Positions 1 to 8,836 of a stretch of 64,000 nt of DNA are shown here, piece by piece (positions within the stretch are counted from its first letter, which is position 1; each line of letters starts with the position of its first letter). The position numbers and the translations under genes were made by a program. Below the pieces are notes generated by a model that worked only from the letters and a program-made list of their open reading frames with translations, had not been told where the DNA came from and searched no databases. This stretch comes from Arthrobacter sp. ERGS1:01 (GTDB lineage Bacteria > Actinomycetota > Actinomycetes > Actinomycetales > Micrococcaceae), in contig NZ_CP012479.1 in NCBI RefSeq assembly GCF_001281315.1, positions 124,001 through 188,000 on the forward strand. The letters run 5' to 3'.

Positions 1-151
1 CCGTAAAAGATAGGAATCAAGGAGTAGTCCGGTAAAGAATTCAGTGCAGGGTCGGCGCGGGCGGTGATGCAAGGAGAGTAATTTCCCATTCAACCTTTAT
101 TACTACCTAATGGGCTTGCCACACTGTCCTCAATGCCTTCGAAAGGAAACC

Positions 152-1291
152 GTGGGGAAGCCACCAGCAGTTCGAAAGATCCGCGACGCCGATGCCCGTG
201 ATTTGAAGTTCCGGGCGCTCGCCGCCGACATCCGCCGGGGCATTCAGGCCGGCACCTGGTCGGTGGGCGCGAAGCTGCCCACAGAGGCCCAGCTCGCCGA
301 CGAAACGGGGTTGTCGCTGACCACTGTGCGACGCGCCTTTGACGACCTGGTCCAGGAGGGCCTGGTGGTGCGCCGGCAGGGCGCCGGGAGCTTTGTGGCC
401 GCCCGGCAACAACCGCCCAAACGCACCCGGCTGACGGTCGGCGTGCTCCTGCCCGACACCCAGTTGTACTACCCGCGCGTCCTGCAGGGCATCGAGGAGA
501 CCCTTTCCGCCCAGGACGTGGGCCTGCAGCTGGCCACCTACAACTACCAGCCCGAACGGGAGGATGCCAGTATACGGTTCCTCATCGACTCCGGCGTGGA
601 CGGACTGATCCTGGTGCCCACCCTGACCGGGATTGCCGACCCCCAAAGCCGCGTGCGGGACCTGATGGCGCTCAACGTCCCCGTGGTGCTCCTTGAACGC
701 AGTCTCATGGATCTGGGTCCGGGTGACCGCACCGAGCACGTGTGTTCGGACCATCAGGGCGGGGCGTACGACGCCGTCCAGCACCTTCACGGCCTGGGCC
801 ACCAACGCGTCGCCCTGCTGACCCGCACCCAGACGCCCACGGAACCGGCCATTGTGGCCGGCTATGAGCGGGCCGCTGCCGACTTGGGGCTCACGCCGCT
901 GATGATCCGGGCGGTCAAGGGAGATTGGGAGGCCGGTGCGGCCGAACACATGCTGGCCCAGTTGCGCGGTACGGGTGCAACGGCAGCCCTGGTTTTTGGC
1001 GACCGTGAGGCGACGCTGGTCGAGGCTGCGGCCCGGCGGGCCGGGTTGACGATCCCCGGCGACCTGGCCCTGGTCTCCTACGACGACGAACTGGCCGACC
1101 TTGCCGAAGTTCCCTTGACGGCGGTGGCCCCGGCCAAGCACCGGATGGGCCGCATGGCGGCCGAAGTGCTCCTCCGCCGGCTCGTCGAGGGCGATGACTG
1201 CCCCATCCACCAGGTCCGGCTGCGGCCCCGGCTCGTGGTGCGGGAATCTTGCGGCGCCAGACGGCGCGTGGCACACAACGAAAAGGAATGA
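152..1291 (+). CDS. GntR/LacI-hybrid (AraR-type) transcriptional regulator
   Basis: Predicted DNA-binding sugar-responsive regulator of 379 residues. The N-terminal 75 residues form a GntR winged helix (KLPTEAQLADETGLSLTTVR). The rest is a LacI/periplasmic-binding-like effector domain beginning at TVGVLLPDTQLYYPRVLQGI. This GntR-head/LacI-body architecture is that of AraR-like repressors of sugar catabolism. I chose the GTG at 152 because GAAAGGA (141-147) lies 4 nt upstream; an in-frame ATG at 110 has no comparable ribosome site. It is followed after 6 bp by an oxidoreductase gene, so the two are probably cotranscribed, and it neighbours lyase and sulfatase genes it may control. The effector is unknown. 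Confidence 0.88.
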   Translation: MGKPPAVRKIRDADARDLKFRALAADIRRGIQAGTWSVGAKLPTEAQLADETGLSLTTVRRAFDDLVQEGLVVRRQGAGSFVAARQQPPKRTRLTVGVLLPDTQLYYPRVLQGIEETLSAQDVGLQLATYNYQPEREDASIRFLIDSGVDGLILVPTLTGIADPQSRVRDLMALNVPVVLLERSLMDLGPGDRTEHVCSDHQGGAYDAVQHLHGLGHQRVALLTRTQTPTEPAIVAGYERAAADLGLTPLMIRAVKGDWEAGAAEHMLAQLRGTGATAALVFGDREATLVEAAARRAGLTIPGDLALVSYDDELADLAEVPLTAVAPAKHRMGRMAAEVLLRRLVEGDDCPIHQVRLRPRLVVRESCGARRRVAHNEKE

Positions 1292-1297
1292 GGGACC

Positions 1298-2293
1298 ATG
1301 AGGCTTGGAATTATTGGGGCGGGCGCGGTGGCGCCGTTGCATGCGCACGGCACCGCCGTGCTGGACGGAATGGAATTGGCGGCCGTCTGTGACCTGAAGA
1401 TCGAGGTGGCCGCCGCCGTGGCCGCACCCTGGGGTGCCGCCGTCTACACCGACTATCGCCGGATGCTGGCGGACAGGGCCGTTGACGCCGTCGTGATCAA
1501 CACCCCGCACAGCCTGCACAAGGACATGGTGCTGGCGGCCGCGGCGCACGGCGTCCACGTGCTCGTGGAGAAGCCGATGGCGACAACCCTTGCCGACTGT
1601 GACGCCATGGAAGCCGCCTGCGCGGAGGCCGGCGTCGTGCTGGTTGTCGGAATGATCCAACACTTCATGGCCGAAAAGCTGGCTATCCGGTCGGCGCTGG
1701 AAACGGGCGAGCTAGGGAGGGTCCTCATGATCCACGATTACCGCAGCACCGACTACCGCCCCGGCACCCGGCCGGACTGGTTCTTCGACCCGGCCATTTC
1801 CGGCGGCGGCGCATTCATCAACATCGGCGCCCACTGCCTCGACCGGTCCCTGTGGCTCGGCGGCGCGCCGGCCGTGCGGATCGCCGCCCGCACGCTCAAC
1901 CGTTTCGGGGCGCCCGTGGAAACCGACGGGACCATGGAACTGGAACTGGCCAACGGCGTCCCGCTGCGCATCACGATCGTCTCCGACGCTCCGCGACACA
2001 TCGATGAAATTCTGGTGGTCTGCGAAAACGGCACCGTCACCGCCGATCCCCGCACAGGAACGTTCGTGAAGATCGACGGGCACCTTACCCAGGTGCATGC
2101 CCGCTCATCGGGGGATATCCAGGACGCCTTCACCGCCCAGCTGGCCGACTTCGCCGCCGCGGTGCGCGGCGCGAACCCCAGCGTCGACGCCGCACACGCC
2201 CGGCACGTGGTGGAACTCGTGCTCGCCGCCTACGAGTCGGCCGGGACGGGGACGGCCGTGGAACTCGTGGGCACGGCCGCGGTCCCGGGATGA
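1298..2293 (+). CDS. Gfo/Idh/MocA family oxidoreductase
   Basis: Predicted NAD(P)-dependent sugar or inositol dehydrogenase-like enzyme of 331 residues, cytoplasmic. The N-terminus has the Rossmann glycine motif (GIIGAGAVAPLHAHG, residues 4-18) and the family EKP motif at 91-93, whose lysine is normally catalytic. The C-terminal half is the usual beta-sheet substrate domain. GAGGGA precedes the ATG, and the gene starts 6 bp after the regulator. Its position suggests processing of a sugar released by the nearby lyase and sulfatases. The exact substrate cannot be read from sequence. Confidence 0.88.
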   Translation: MRLGIIGAGAVAPLHAHGTAVLDGMELAAVCDLKIEVAAAVAAPWGAAVYTDYRRMLADRAVDAVVINTPHSLHKDMVLAAAAHGVHVLVEKPMATTLADCDAMEAACAEAGVVLVVGMIQHFMAEKLAIRSALETGELGRVLMIHDYRSTDYRPGTRPDWFFDPAISGGGAFINIGAHCLDRSLWLGGAPAVRIAARTLNRFGAPVETDGTMELELANGVPLRITIVSDAPRHIDEILVVCENGTVTADPRTGTFVKIDGHLTQVHARSSGDIQDAFTAQLADFAAAVRGANPSVDAAHARHVVELVLAAYESAGTGTAVELVGTAAVPG

Positions 2294-2305
2294 GGTAAAA
2301 ATAGG

Positions 2306-2331
2306 GGGCCCGTGCCTTGCGGCACGGGCCC
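2306..2331. terminator. Hairpin terminator between convergent genes
   Basis: Perfect 11-bp GC-rich stem GGGCCCGTGCC / GGCACGGGCCC with a TTGC loop, between the stops of the oxidoreductase and the convergent lyase. A pyrimidine-rich run (TCTTGCTGT) follows on the plus strand and an A-rich run (AAAAATA) lies on the other side, so it could act in both directions. Confidence 0.75.
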
Positions 2332-2358
2332 TCTTGCTGTGTCGGGTCGATGTAACCA

Positions 2359-4734
2359 CTAGCGGTGCAACTGGACCTCCACGGTGTGGCCCAGCAGGCC
2401 GGCGGTGGGCACAGTGACCGCCACGTCGCCGTCGGCGTTCGCGGCAATCGAGGCCCCGGATGAGGAGTCCGCGCGGCGGTAGCGCAAGCCCTTCAACGTG
2501 ATCGTGACCGACGCCGCGGCCTGGGTTGGATCGGACACGGCGAGGGTTCCCTGGCCCGGGTTGCCCGTGAAGAGCACGCAGGCCGGCCCGCCGGCGCTGA
2601 TGTCTCCCACGGTCCCGGCCATCCAGAAGAGGGCCGCCGTGACGTCCTTGCCAATCCGCACACCCTGGGCGGTGGCGTCATTGCGCAGCACCACCGGGGC
2701 ATTCTTGTTGCCCGCCTTGGCCGTCTCCTTCGCGGAGGCGCCTGGCAGCACGGCGTAGGCGTAGCTTGCGCCCCTCGGAGCCGTGCCGTGTCCGAACAAC
2801 AGGGTCGCGTACTGGCGCGTGGTGGTCGTGGTGGGGCCTCCGGTGTTGTTCACCCGCCAGGATCCTTGCCTGTTCTCGCGCAGGACCGTCAGGTCCTGCG
2901 CGTCCAGCACCAGGTAGCCGCCGGTTCCTTCCAGGTGCGCCCACGACGGATTGCGGTAACCGACGGAGCTGCCCGCCGCTGCCGTGTGCGCCTCACCGTC
3001 AATGGTGATCGCCTGCCCGCCGGTTGCGCCGAGGTTGCGGTGCTCCATGACGGATTCGACGGCGGCCCCGCTGCCCGTGCCGATCCCCGCGCCGAGCGCC
3101 ACCACCATGTCCGGGGTCATGAACCAGGCCTTGCGGGCCGTCAGCCCCGTTCCTCCGGGGCCCACCAGGTCCATGCCGACGGCGCCGAAGCAGCCGAGCG
3201 TGACGCCGCCGGTCCACGTGTTCTGCGGCGTCTTCGCTCCCCACTCGCCCTCGACCTTCGGGGGCAAGACGGTCCTGTCCACCGTGATGCCCGGCAGCCG
3301 GGTGAGGTCGGCCGTTGGCCAGAAATCGTCGTCGAACTGGCCCTGGGCCTGCGTGTAGAGGTACGCCATGCCCGAGCCGGTCTGGCAGCCGAGGTTGTTT
3401 TCGCCGTTGCCGCACTCGTACCAGGTGGTGCGCCGACTCGACAGGCCCAGGGCCATTGCCCAGTCGCGGCCGCGGTAGACGGAGCGGTCCATGCCGGCGA
3501 AAAACTTATGCCCCTGCGGTTCCGGGGTGGCGCGCACCTTGGACGCGGCGAGTTCCTTCAGCAGGGCGGTACGGGGGATCGATGCACCTACGAAGGGGCT
3601 GTCGTAATTGTTGCGCTGCACCCAGCCCTTGCACAGACCCCGCCACCTGTCGGCGGTGGCCGTGTCCACGGCGCGGGCGAGCCACAGGATGGACTCGATC
3701 GTGATGGTGCCGTCGTCGTAGCCGCGCTCCTGGGTGCGGGAGATGGCGCGCCCCCTCACCGAATCCATCATCAGGCCGTCGTACATGAAGGGGGCGAAGG
3801 AGGCTTCGACGGTGTCGAACAGCACGGACTTGCTGGGGTCGCTGACGGCATGGTCGGAGCCGCCGAGCAGGGAGAACAGCTTGGCCAGTCCGCCCAACAG
3901 CACCACGCCGTAGGTTCCCGTGTACGGCGTGGTGGAGTGCTGGACGAACGAACCGTCGGTGTAGAAGCCGTTGCCCGAGCTCACGTACTGCCACACGGGG
4001 CTGAGGGCGGCGATGGCGGCGGACAGGCGGGCGGTGTCCTTGCCGACGATGGAGCGGATGATGATGCCCTGGCAGATGTCCACCCGGTTGGCGCCCTCGG
4101 AGAGGATCTTGCCGCGGGCGTCGGAGAACTGCTTCGTGGGGTCCGGGATGAAGTGGTCGACGGCGGCGCAGTAGGCGGCCACGAGCGCCGGGTCGACGTT
4201 GCCGCCCAGGATGGCCAGGGTGTCCATGAGCGCCTTGGGGGTGCCGATTTCCCAGGACCACCAGTTGCCGAACTCCGGCTGGGTTGCGTTGTAGGAGTAA
4301 GTGTTGCCGTCCTGGAGTGCGCCCAGCATCTGGGCGAGCAGCTGGGTGCTGCCTTGGTGTGCCGACCCGGGCGTGGCCCAGGCCGTGGCCATCTGGGCCA
4401 GGCGCTTGTAGGAGGTGACGATCTGCGCGTCGTTGGAGTACGGGGCGTCGGTGAACAGCCCGGTGGTTGCGGGCCTGGGGGACAGCAATGCCACGGAGGC
4501 GGTGACCGCCTTGTCGAGCGTGGCCAGGGCCGCCGTGAAGTCCGGGTCGGCCGGATCGACGATGGTGCGGCCCGTGGCCTGGTCCACCCAGCGCTCGCGG
4601 AGCGCGTCGAGTTCATCCGGCGTTGCGGTTTCGGCGGCCTGGGCCAGCGGGGCGAATCCGGCGCTGAGCAGGCCGGCAAACGTGAGGGCCGCGGTGCCTT
4701 GCAGGACATGCCGTCGGGTTAAATCATGCTTCAT
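2359..4734 (-). CDS. Polysaccharide lyase family 8 (chondroitin AC/hyaluronate/xanthan lyase-like), Tat-exported
   Basis: Predicted secreted lyase of 791 residues that cleaves uronic-acid polysaccharides by beta-elimination. The start at 4734 is set by GAAGGAAG 6 nt upstream and gives a Tat signal (TRRHVLQGTAALTFAGLL) ending near AQAAE. PL8 landmarks follow in order: NWWSWEIGTP at 157, GANRVD with the probable catalytic Asn216, and QHSTTPYTGTYG with His266 and Tyr275. The nine-residue His-Tyr spacing is that of Arthrobacter chondroitinase AC. NGENNLGCQTGSGMAYLY and DFWPTADLTRLPG lie further on, then C-terminal beta domains. Two sulfatases nearby favour a sulfated glycosaminoglycan-like substrate, but hyaluronan or xanthan cannot be excluded. 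Confidence 0.93.
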   Translation of the reverse strand: MKHDLTRRHVLQGTAALTFAGLLSAGFAPLAQAAETATPDELDALRERWVDQATGRTIVDPADPDFTAALATLDKAVTASVALLSPRPATTGLFTDAPYSNDAQIVTSYKRLAQMATAWATPGSAHQGSTQLLAQMLGALQDGNTYSYNATQPEFGNWWSWEIGTPKALMDTLAILGGNVDPALVAAYCAAVDHFIPDPTKQFSDARGKILSEGANRVDICQGIIIRSIVGKDTARLSAAIAALSPVWQYVSSGNGFYTDGSFVQHSTTPYTGTYGVVLLGGLAKLFSLLGGSDHAVSDPSKSVLFDTVEASFAPFMYDGLMMDSVRGRAISRTQERGYDDGTITIESILWLARAVDTATADRWRGLCKGWVQRNNYDSPFVGASIPRTALLKELAASKVRATPEPQGHKFFAGMDRSVYRGRDWAMALGLSSRRTTWYECGNGENNLGCQTGSGMAYLYTQAQGQFDDDFWPTADLTRLPGITVDRTVLPPKVEGEWGAKTPQNTWTGGVTLGCFGAVGMDLVGPGGTGLTARKAWFMTPDMVVALGAGIGTGSGAAVESVMEHRNLGATGGQAITIDGEAHTAAAGSSVGYRNPSWAHLEGTGGYLVLDAQDLTVLRENRQGSWRVNNTGGPTTTTTRQYATLLFGHGTAPRGASYAYAVLPGASAKETAKAGNKNAPVVLRNDATAQGVRIGKDVTAALFWMAGTVGDISAGGPACVLFTGNPGQGTLAVSDPTQAAASVTITLKGLRYRRADSSSGASIAANADGDVAVTVPTAGLLGHTVEVQLHR

Positions 4735-4849
4735 TGCATACTTCCTTCGTTGTGGCGCAGGCCTGGAATCGTAATGGGGTCCGCTGCGGTATCTAGCAGT
4801 CAAGTCCACGGGGAAGGGAGGAATAAAGCAGTATTGCGCAGCTGCGTGG

Positions 4850-4869
4850 GGCGGCCGGAGCCGGCCGCC
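4850..4869 (-). terminator. GC-rich hairpin just after the first sulfatase gene
   Basis: Perfect inverted repeat GGCGGCCGG-AG-CCGGCCGCC directly after the stop of the upstream sulfatase and 115 bp before the lyase start. It lacks a clear U-tract, so it may attenuate or stabilise transcript between the sulfatase and the lyase rather than terminate fully. Confidence 0.45.
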
Positions 4870-4872
4870 GGG

Positions 4873-6345
4873 TCAGGCCCCGTCCCAGTTGGGGCCCGTG
4901 AAGGCTCCCAGCGGATCCGCAAGGCCCGACGCCGGGCCCGGCGCCGGTGCACGCAGGGGGCTGTGCTGTCCGGCCCCCGCCACGGGCAGGGCGGCGCCAT
5001 CGAACCCGGGCACACCATGCCGGGCAAACCAGCCGGCCAGCTGGGCGCGCAGCTCCGGCAGCGGCGGGCGGGGACCGGCGTCGTCGGCGGTGTCCATCAG
5101 GTTCCGGCGCTCGCCGGGATCGGCCGCAAGATCGTAAAGCTCGTGGGGCCCGTGCGGGTACCGGTGCACATACTTCCATTCCGCCGTGCGGATCATGCGG
5201 ACGGGGCCGTACTCGTCATAGACCACCACGGCGTCCCCGGCCCGGGTTGCGGAGCTCGCCGAGGGCGCGCCCAACAAGGCGGCGAAGGACGCGCCGGGGC
5301 CGGTCTCAAACGGTGCGGGATCCAGTCCGGCCAGGTCGAGGATGGTCGCGGCCATGTCATAGGCGGACAACAACTCGGTCCTGACCGAGTTGGCGCCGAT
5401 GCGCCCGGGCCAATGGAAGATTGCCGGGACCTTGACGGAGGAGTCGTACATATTCTGCGGGAACGTGCCGTTGCCCTTGCCCCACACGCCGTGGTGGCCG
5501 CAGTTGAAGCCGTTGTCGCTGCTGAACACCACCAAGGTGTTCTCCCGGATCCCCAGCGTCTCCAGATGGTCCAGGAGCCCGCCTACGGCCGCATCCATGG
5601 CGCTCACCGCCGCAAAGTAGCCCACCAACGCTGCGCGCACGTCGGGCTCCCCGCCAATCGCCACGCCGTCCACCGTGGGCTGCCACGGGTGCGGCTCCTC
5701 CTGCGGGCAGCTCTCAAAGGCACAATCCGCATACAGATCCTCAAATTCCCGGGGGTGCTGGCCCTTCCACGGCTTGTGCGGAGCCGTGTAGTTCACGGCC
5801 AGGAAGAACGGCTCCTCCCGGGACGCCTCACGGTCCAGGAAGGCGCGCGCATCGGCCGTGATGGCGTCGGTCAGGTAGCCGCTGGTTTCCTCGCGCTCGC
5901 CGTTTCGGTACATGGTGGCCCGGTCATAGGGGCTGCCGCCGCCCGCCAGCCCGTACCAGTGCACGAACCCCGTGCGCGCGGCGTCGTTGGCGCCCAGGTG
6001 CCATTTTCCGGACAGGCCCAGCCGGTAGCCGTGCTCTGCCAGGACGTCGGTGAAGATCGCCTGCCCGGCCAGGTAGTCGGGGGCCTGCGGGCCCACTTCG
6101 ACGCCGGTCAGGTAGTCGTGGACGCCGTGCCGGGAGGGGATCTGCCCCGTCATGAGGCTCGCGCGGGCCGGTGAACACACGGGGGAGACGCAAAAGAAGT
6201 TCTCCAGGCGGGTGCCTTCCGCGGCCAGGGCGTCCAGGTGCGGCGTGCGGATCTCGGGGTTGCCGGCGCACCCCAGCGCCCAGGGTCCCTGATCGTCGCT
6301 GAGGATGAAGACGATGTTGGGCCGGACGACTGCCTGCTCGGTCAC
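4873..6345 (-). CDS. Sulfatase (formylglycine-dependent, type I)
   Basis: Predicted sulfate-ester hydrolase of 490 residues. The metal-binding N-terminus reads NIVFILSDDQG (residues 10-20), and the signature C-S-P-A-R lies at 57-61, where Cys57 would be converted to formylglycine. SSDNGFNCGHHG is the later metal/substrate segment. No signal peptide is visible, so it probably acts in the cytoplasm on imported oligosaccharides. Start is GTG at 6345 with AAAGGAG upstream. It lies upstream of the PL8 lyase on the same strand and diverges from the isomerase gene across a LacI-type operator. The maturation enzyme needed for formylglycine is not in this window. Confidence 0.93.
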   Translation of the reverse strand: MTEQAVVRPNIVFILSDDQGPWALGCAGNPEIRTPHLDALAAEGTRLENFFCVSPVCSPARASLMTGQIPSRHGVHDYLTGVEVGPQAPDYLAGQAIFTDVLAEHGYRLGLSGKWHLGANDAARTGFVHWYGLAGGGSPYDRATMYRNGEREETSGYLTDAITADARAFLDREASREEPFFLAVNYTAPHKPWKGQHPREFEDLYADCAFESCPQEEPHPWQPTVDGVAIGGEPDVRAALVGYFAAVSAMDAAVGGLLDHLETLGIRENTLVVFSSDNGFNCGHHGVWGKGNGTFPQNMYDSSVKVPAIFHWPGRIGANSVRTELLSAYDMAATILDLAGLDPAPFETGPGASFAALLGAPSASSATRAGDAVVVYDEYGPVRMIRTAEWKYVHRYPHGPHELYDLAADPGERRNLMDTADDAGPRPPLPELRAQLAGWFARHGVPGFDGAALPVAGAGQHSPLRAPAPGPASGLADPLGAFTGPNWDGA

Positions 6346-6428
6346 TGCTGCTCCTTTGGGCCGGGATGTTCCACACCTACCACCCTATTCAAGAAGGAAT
6401 AAAGAGTGACTTGCCGATGACGGGGTTA

Positions 6429-6457
6429 TTGATGGAAAGCGGTTTCCATCATAGGCT
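6429..6457 (+). promoter_or_regulatory. Promoter with embedded LacI-type operator
   Basis: The arms TGATGGAAA (6430-6438) and TTTCCATCA (6443-6451) form a perfect 9-bp inverted repeat around GCGG, the usual form of a LacI-family operator. A plausible sigma-70 promoter overlaps it: -35 TTGATG at 6429-6434, a 17-bp spacer, and -10 TAGGCT at 6452-6457, 36 bp before the isomerase ATG. A repressor bound there would cover the -35 box and the spacer. The same region separates the divergent sulfatase gene. Confidence 0.75.
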
Positions 6458-6493
6458 GGGGAACGATCACAACGGCAGAACGAGAGGCAAACC

Positions 6494-7321
6494 ATGCCAT
6501 TGGCATTTTCCACGCTGGGGTGTCCGGGGGATTCCCTGGAGCAGGTCCTGGAAATCGCCCGTGCGTCCGGGGCCACCGGCCTTGAGCTGCGGGCCGCCGA
6601 CGGCGAGTTCATCCACCCTGCCATGTCGGCGGCGGAGCGGGCCGCGGTAGCCGCCGAGCTGGCCCGCGCGGGGGTGACGGTGCTGACGTTGGCCAGCTAC
6701 GTGCGGGTGTGCGCGCCCGGCGGGGAGGTCGACGTCGAGCTGAGGGCTGCAATCGACCTCGCCGCCGATCTCGGGGCTTCCAACGTCCGGGTTTTCCCGG
6801 GAGCCGGGATTGCGCCGCTGGATTCCGGGGCCTCCATGACGGAGGAGCTGGCCGCGGCGGACGCGCTCGGTGCCCAAAGGCTCAACGCGGCCGCCGGACA
6901 TGCCCGCGCCCGGGGGGTTGAGCTGCTGCTGGAGACCCATGATTCCCACCCCCGCGCCTCCGATATTGCAAGAATCCTGGCCGGTGTGGCGCCGGACGCC
7001 CCCGTGAAGGTGATTTGGGACCTCATGCACCCGTGGCGCCACGATGAGGCGCCGGAGCGGACGGCGGAACTGCTGGCCGGTTCCCTGGCCTACGCCCAGT
7101 TCAAGGACGGACTGCGGATCCCGGGAACCCACGACGTCACGCTGACCCTGCCCGGCGACGGCGAGCTGCCGCTGCGCCGGATGCGGGACCTTGTTACGGG
7201 AGTTGCCGCCACGCGCGGCGACACCGATCCCTGGGTCTCCCTGGAATGGGAACGCACCTGGCATCCGGAACTGCCCCCGCTGGCGGACGCCCTTGCCGTG
7301 CTCAATGCCGTGCTTGCATAG
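6494..7321 (+). CDS. Sugar phosphate isomerase/epimerase (AP endonuclease-like TIM barrel)
   Basis: Predicted cytoplasmic TIM-barrel isomerase or epimerase of 275 residues of the xylose-isomerase-like superfamily. The start MPLAFSTLGCPGDSLEQVLE and the pattern GATGLELR are typical of the first barrel strand. Later segments LLLETHDSH and VIWDLMHPW carry the acidic and histidine residues usual for the metal site, and VSLEWERTW fits the last strand. GAGAGG lies 8 nt before the ATG. The gene starts downstream of the LacI-type operator and is followed after 47 bp by a second sulfatase, so it is probably part of the inducible sugar pathway. The substrate is unknown. Confidence 0.85.
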   Translation: MPLAFSTLGCPGDSLEQVLEIARASGATGLELRAADGEFIHPAMSAAERAAVAAELARAGVTVLTLASYVRVCAPGGEVDVELRAAIDLAADLGASNVRVFPGAGIAPLDSGASMTEELAAADALGAQRLNAAAGHARARGVELLLETHDSHPRASDIARILAGVAPDAPVKVIWDLMHPWRHDEAPERTAELLAGSLAYAQFKDGLRIPGTHDVTLTLPGDGELPLRRMRDLVTGVAATRGDTDPWVSLEWERTWHPELPPLADALAVLNAVLA

Positions 7322-7368
7322 CTCTGCATCAACCTAGCCCGCAGCCTCTCCAACCAGGGAAGGACCCC

Positions 7369-8793
7369 ATGCCCAAGAATCCCAGCGAAGCCCACGCCCG
7401 GCCGGCGGACAAGCCCAACATCCTGGTCATCGTTTCCGATGACCACGGCTACGCCGACCGCTCCATCCTGGGGATCATGGACGACGTCAAGACCCCGGCG
7501 TTGGACAGGCTGGCGCGGCAGGGCACCTCCTATGCCAACGCCTACGTCACGGCACCCATCTGCTCCCCGTCGCGGGCTGGCCTGGCGGCGGGAAGCTACC
7601 AGCAGCGGTGGGGCGCCCACTGGTTCACTGACTCGCAGATGTGCCCGGAGGATGTACCCACCATGGCCGAGCTGCTGCGCGAGGAGGGCTATGCGACGGG
7701 CTACTTCGGCAAGGTCCACTACGGCACCGAACACCACGGTGATCGCGGCACCCCGCCGCATCACGGCTACGACGAATCCTTCTACGGGCTCGCCGGAGAG
7801 TCCATGGGCCGGCTGAACTACCTGCACCACTCCGCGGAGGCCGTGGCCGGCTATGGCGAGGCGGCGCACCCCATGGCCGTCCAACCGCTGTGGAACGGGG
7901 ACGAGCCCCAAGAACTCGAGGGCTTCCTCACCGACGCCATCGGGGAGCGCACCCGGCAGTTCGTCGCGGACCATGCGGAGCGGCCCTTCCTGGCAACCGT
8001 GGCGTTCAACGCCGTCCACAACTTTTGCTGGCAGCTCCCTGACGAGGAACTGGAGAAGCGCGGACTTCCTACCTTTGATGATTGGAACCCGGGCGCCGGC
8101 GAGTACATCGACTGGTATGACGGCGTCGTCAGCCCCAACCTGGAGAATGGCCGGGCGTACTACCTGGCCCAGCTTGAACTCATGGACGCGCAGATCGGCC
8201 TCATCCTCGACCAGCTGGACGAGCTCGGCCTGGCCCGGGACACGATGGTCTTCTACCTGACCGACAACGGCGGCTCCACCTGCAACTACGGCGTGAACCT
8301 TCCCCTGCGCGGCACCAAATACACCTTGTGGGAGGGTGGGGTCCGCGTCCCGTTCCTGCTGAGGTGGCCCGGCCGGGTGCCGGAGGGATTGACGACGACG
8401 GCGCTGGCCAGTTCCATGGACATCCTGCCCACCGCTTTGGCCGCCGCCGGGGCCCGGCAGGATTCCTACGCCCACTGCGACGGCTTGAATCTGCTGCCAG
8501 AAGGCGGCGGTTTGGCTCCGGGCCATGAGGTGCTCCACTGGGACTGCGTCTGGCAGTGGTCGGTGCGCCGCGGCGACTGGAAGCTCAGCTGGGTGGAGCC
8601 GGGCTCGCCCGTGGCCGGGGCGATCCGCCAGGTGGAGCACGCCGAACCCGGCACCGGCTACTTCCTGGCCAATCTGGCGCAGGACCCCGGGGAAACCATC
8701 GATCTGCGGGCGGAGGAACCGAGGCTCGTGGCCGAACTCATCGCGTTGCACGACGATTGGGAGGCGGGGCTGGGCCTGCCTGCCGTTGGGTAG
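7369..8793 (+). CDS. Sulfatase (formylglycine-dependent, type I)
   Basis: Second predicted sulfatase, 474 residues from the ATG at 7369, which has GGGAAGGA just upstream; a longer reading frame from 7246 overlaps the isomerase gene and is not needed. KPNILVIVSDDHGYAD (15-30) is the metal-binding start and C-S-P-S-R at 65-69 is the active-site signature, with Cys65 the formylglycine precursor. Later YLTDNGGSTCNYGVN is the second metal/substrate segment. No signal peptide is visible. The two sulfatases differ clearly in sequence, so they likely remove sulfate from different positions or sugars. Confidence 0.93.
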   Translation: MPKNPSEAHARPADKPNILVIVSDDHGYADRSILGIMDDVKTPALDRLARQGTSYANAYVTAPICSPSRAGLAAGSYQQRWGAHWFTDSQMCPEDVPTMAELLREEGYATGYFGKVHYGTEHHGDRGTPPHHGYDESFYGLAGESMGRLNYLHHSAEAVAGYGEAAHPMAVQPLWNGDEPQELEGFLTDAIGERTRQFVADHAERPFLATVAFNAVHNFCWQLPDEELEKRGLPTFDDWNPGAGEYIDWYDGVVSPNLENGRAYYLAQLELMDAQIGLILDQLDELGLARDTMVFYLTDNGGSTCNYGVNLPLRGTKYTLWEGGVRVPFLLRWPGRVPEGLTTTALASSMDILPTALAAAGARQDSYAHCDGLNLLPEGGGLAPGHEVLHWDCVWQWSVRRGDWKLSWVEPGSPVAGAIRQVEHAEPGTGYFLANLAQDPGETIDLRAEEPRLVAELIALHDDWEAGLGLPAVG

Positions 8794-8795
8794 TG

Positions 8796-8816
8796 GGTTT
8801 CCATCGCCGGAAATTT
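8796..8816. promoter_or_regulatory. Possible degenerate LacI-type half operator
   Basis: GGTTTCCATC at 8796-8805 is identical to the right half of the operator at 6441-6450 and is followed by GCCGGAAATTT, giving a weak inverted repeat TTTCC-N6-GGAAA. It lies just after the second sulfatase stop and upstream of the TetR gene. A real second binding site is possible but not required. Confidence 0.3.
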
Positions 8817-8836
8817 ACCTAATACCCTCTTGTTTA

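Noticed and set aside
1..109. A gene or promoter at the left edge
   Set aside because: The 109 bp contain CCCATT and AATGGG copies 18 bp apart and a TACCTAATG match, but no convincing -35/-10 pair or reading frame could be supported.
2788..4722. A 644-codon open frame on the plus strand across the PL8 lyase gene
   Set aside because: It is fully antisense to a gene with clear PL8 motifs and a Tat signal. Its translation is rich in Arg, Gly and His without any domain, as expected for the complementary frame of high-GC DNA.
4726..6174. A 482-codon plus-strand frame across the first sulfatase
   Set aside because: It is the shadow of the sulfatase on the other strand; no start site or domain supports it.
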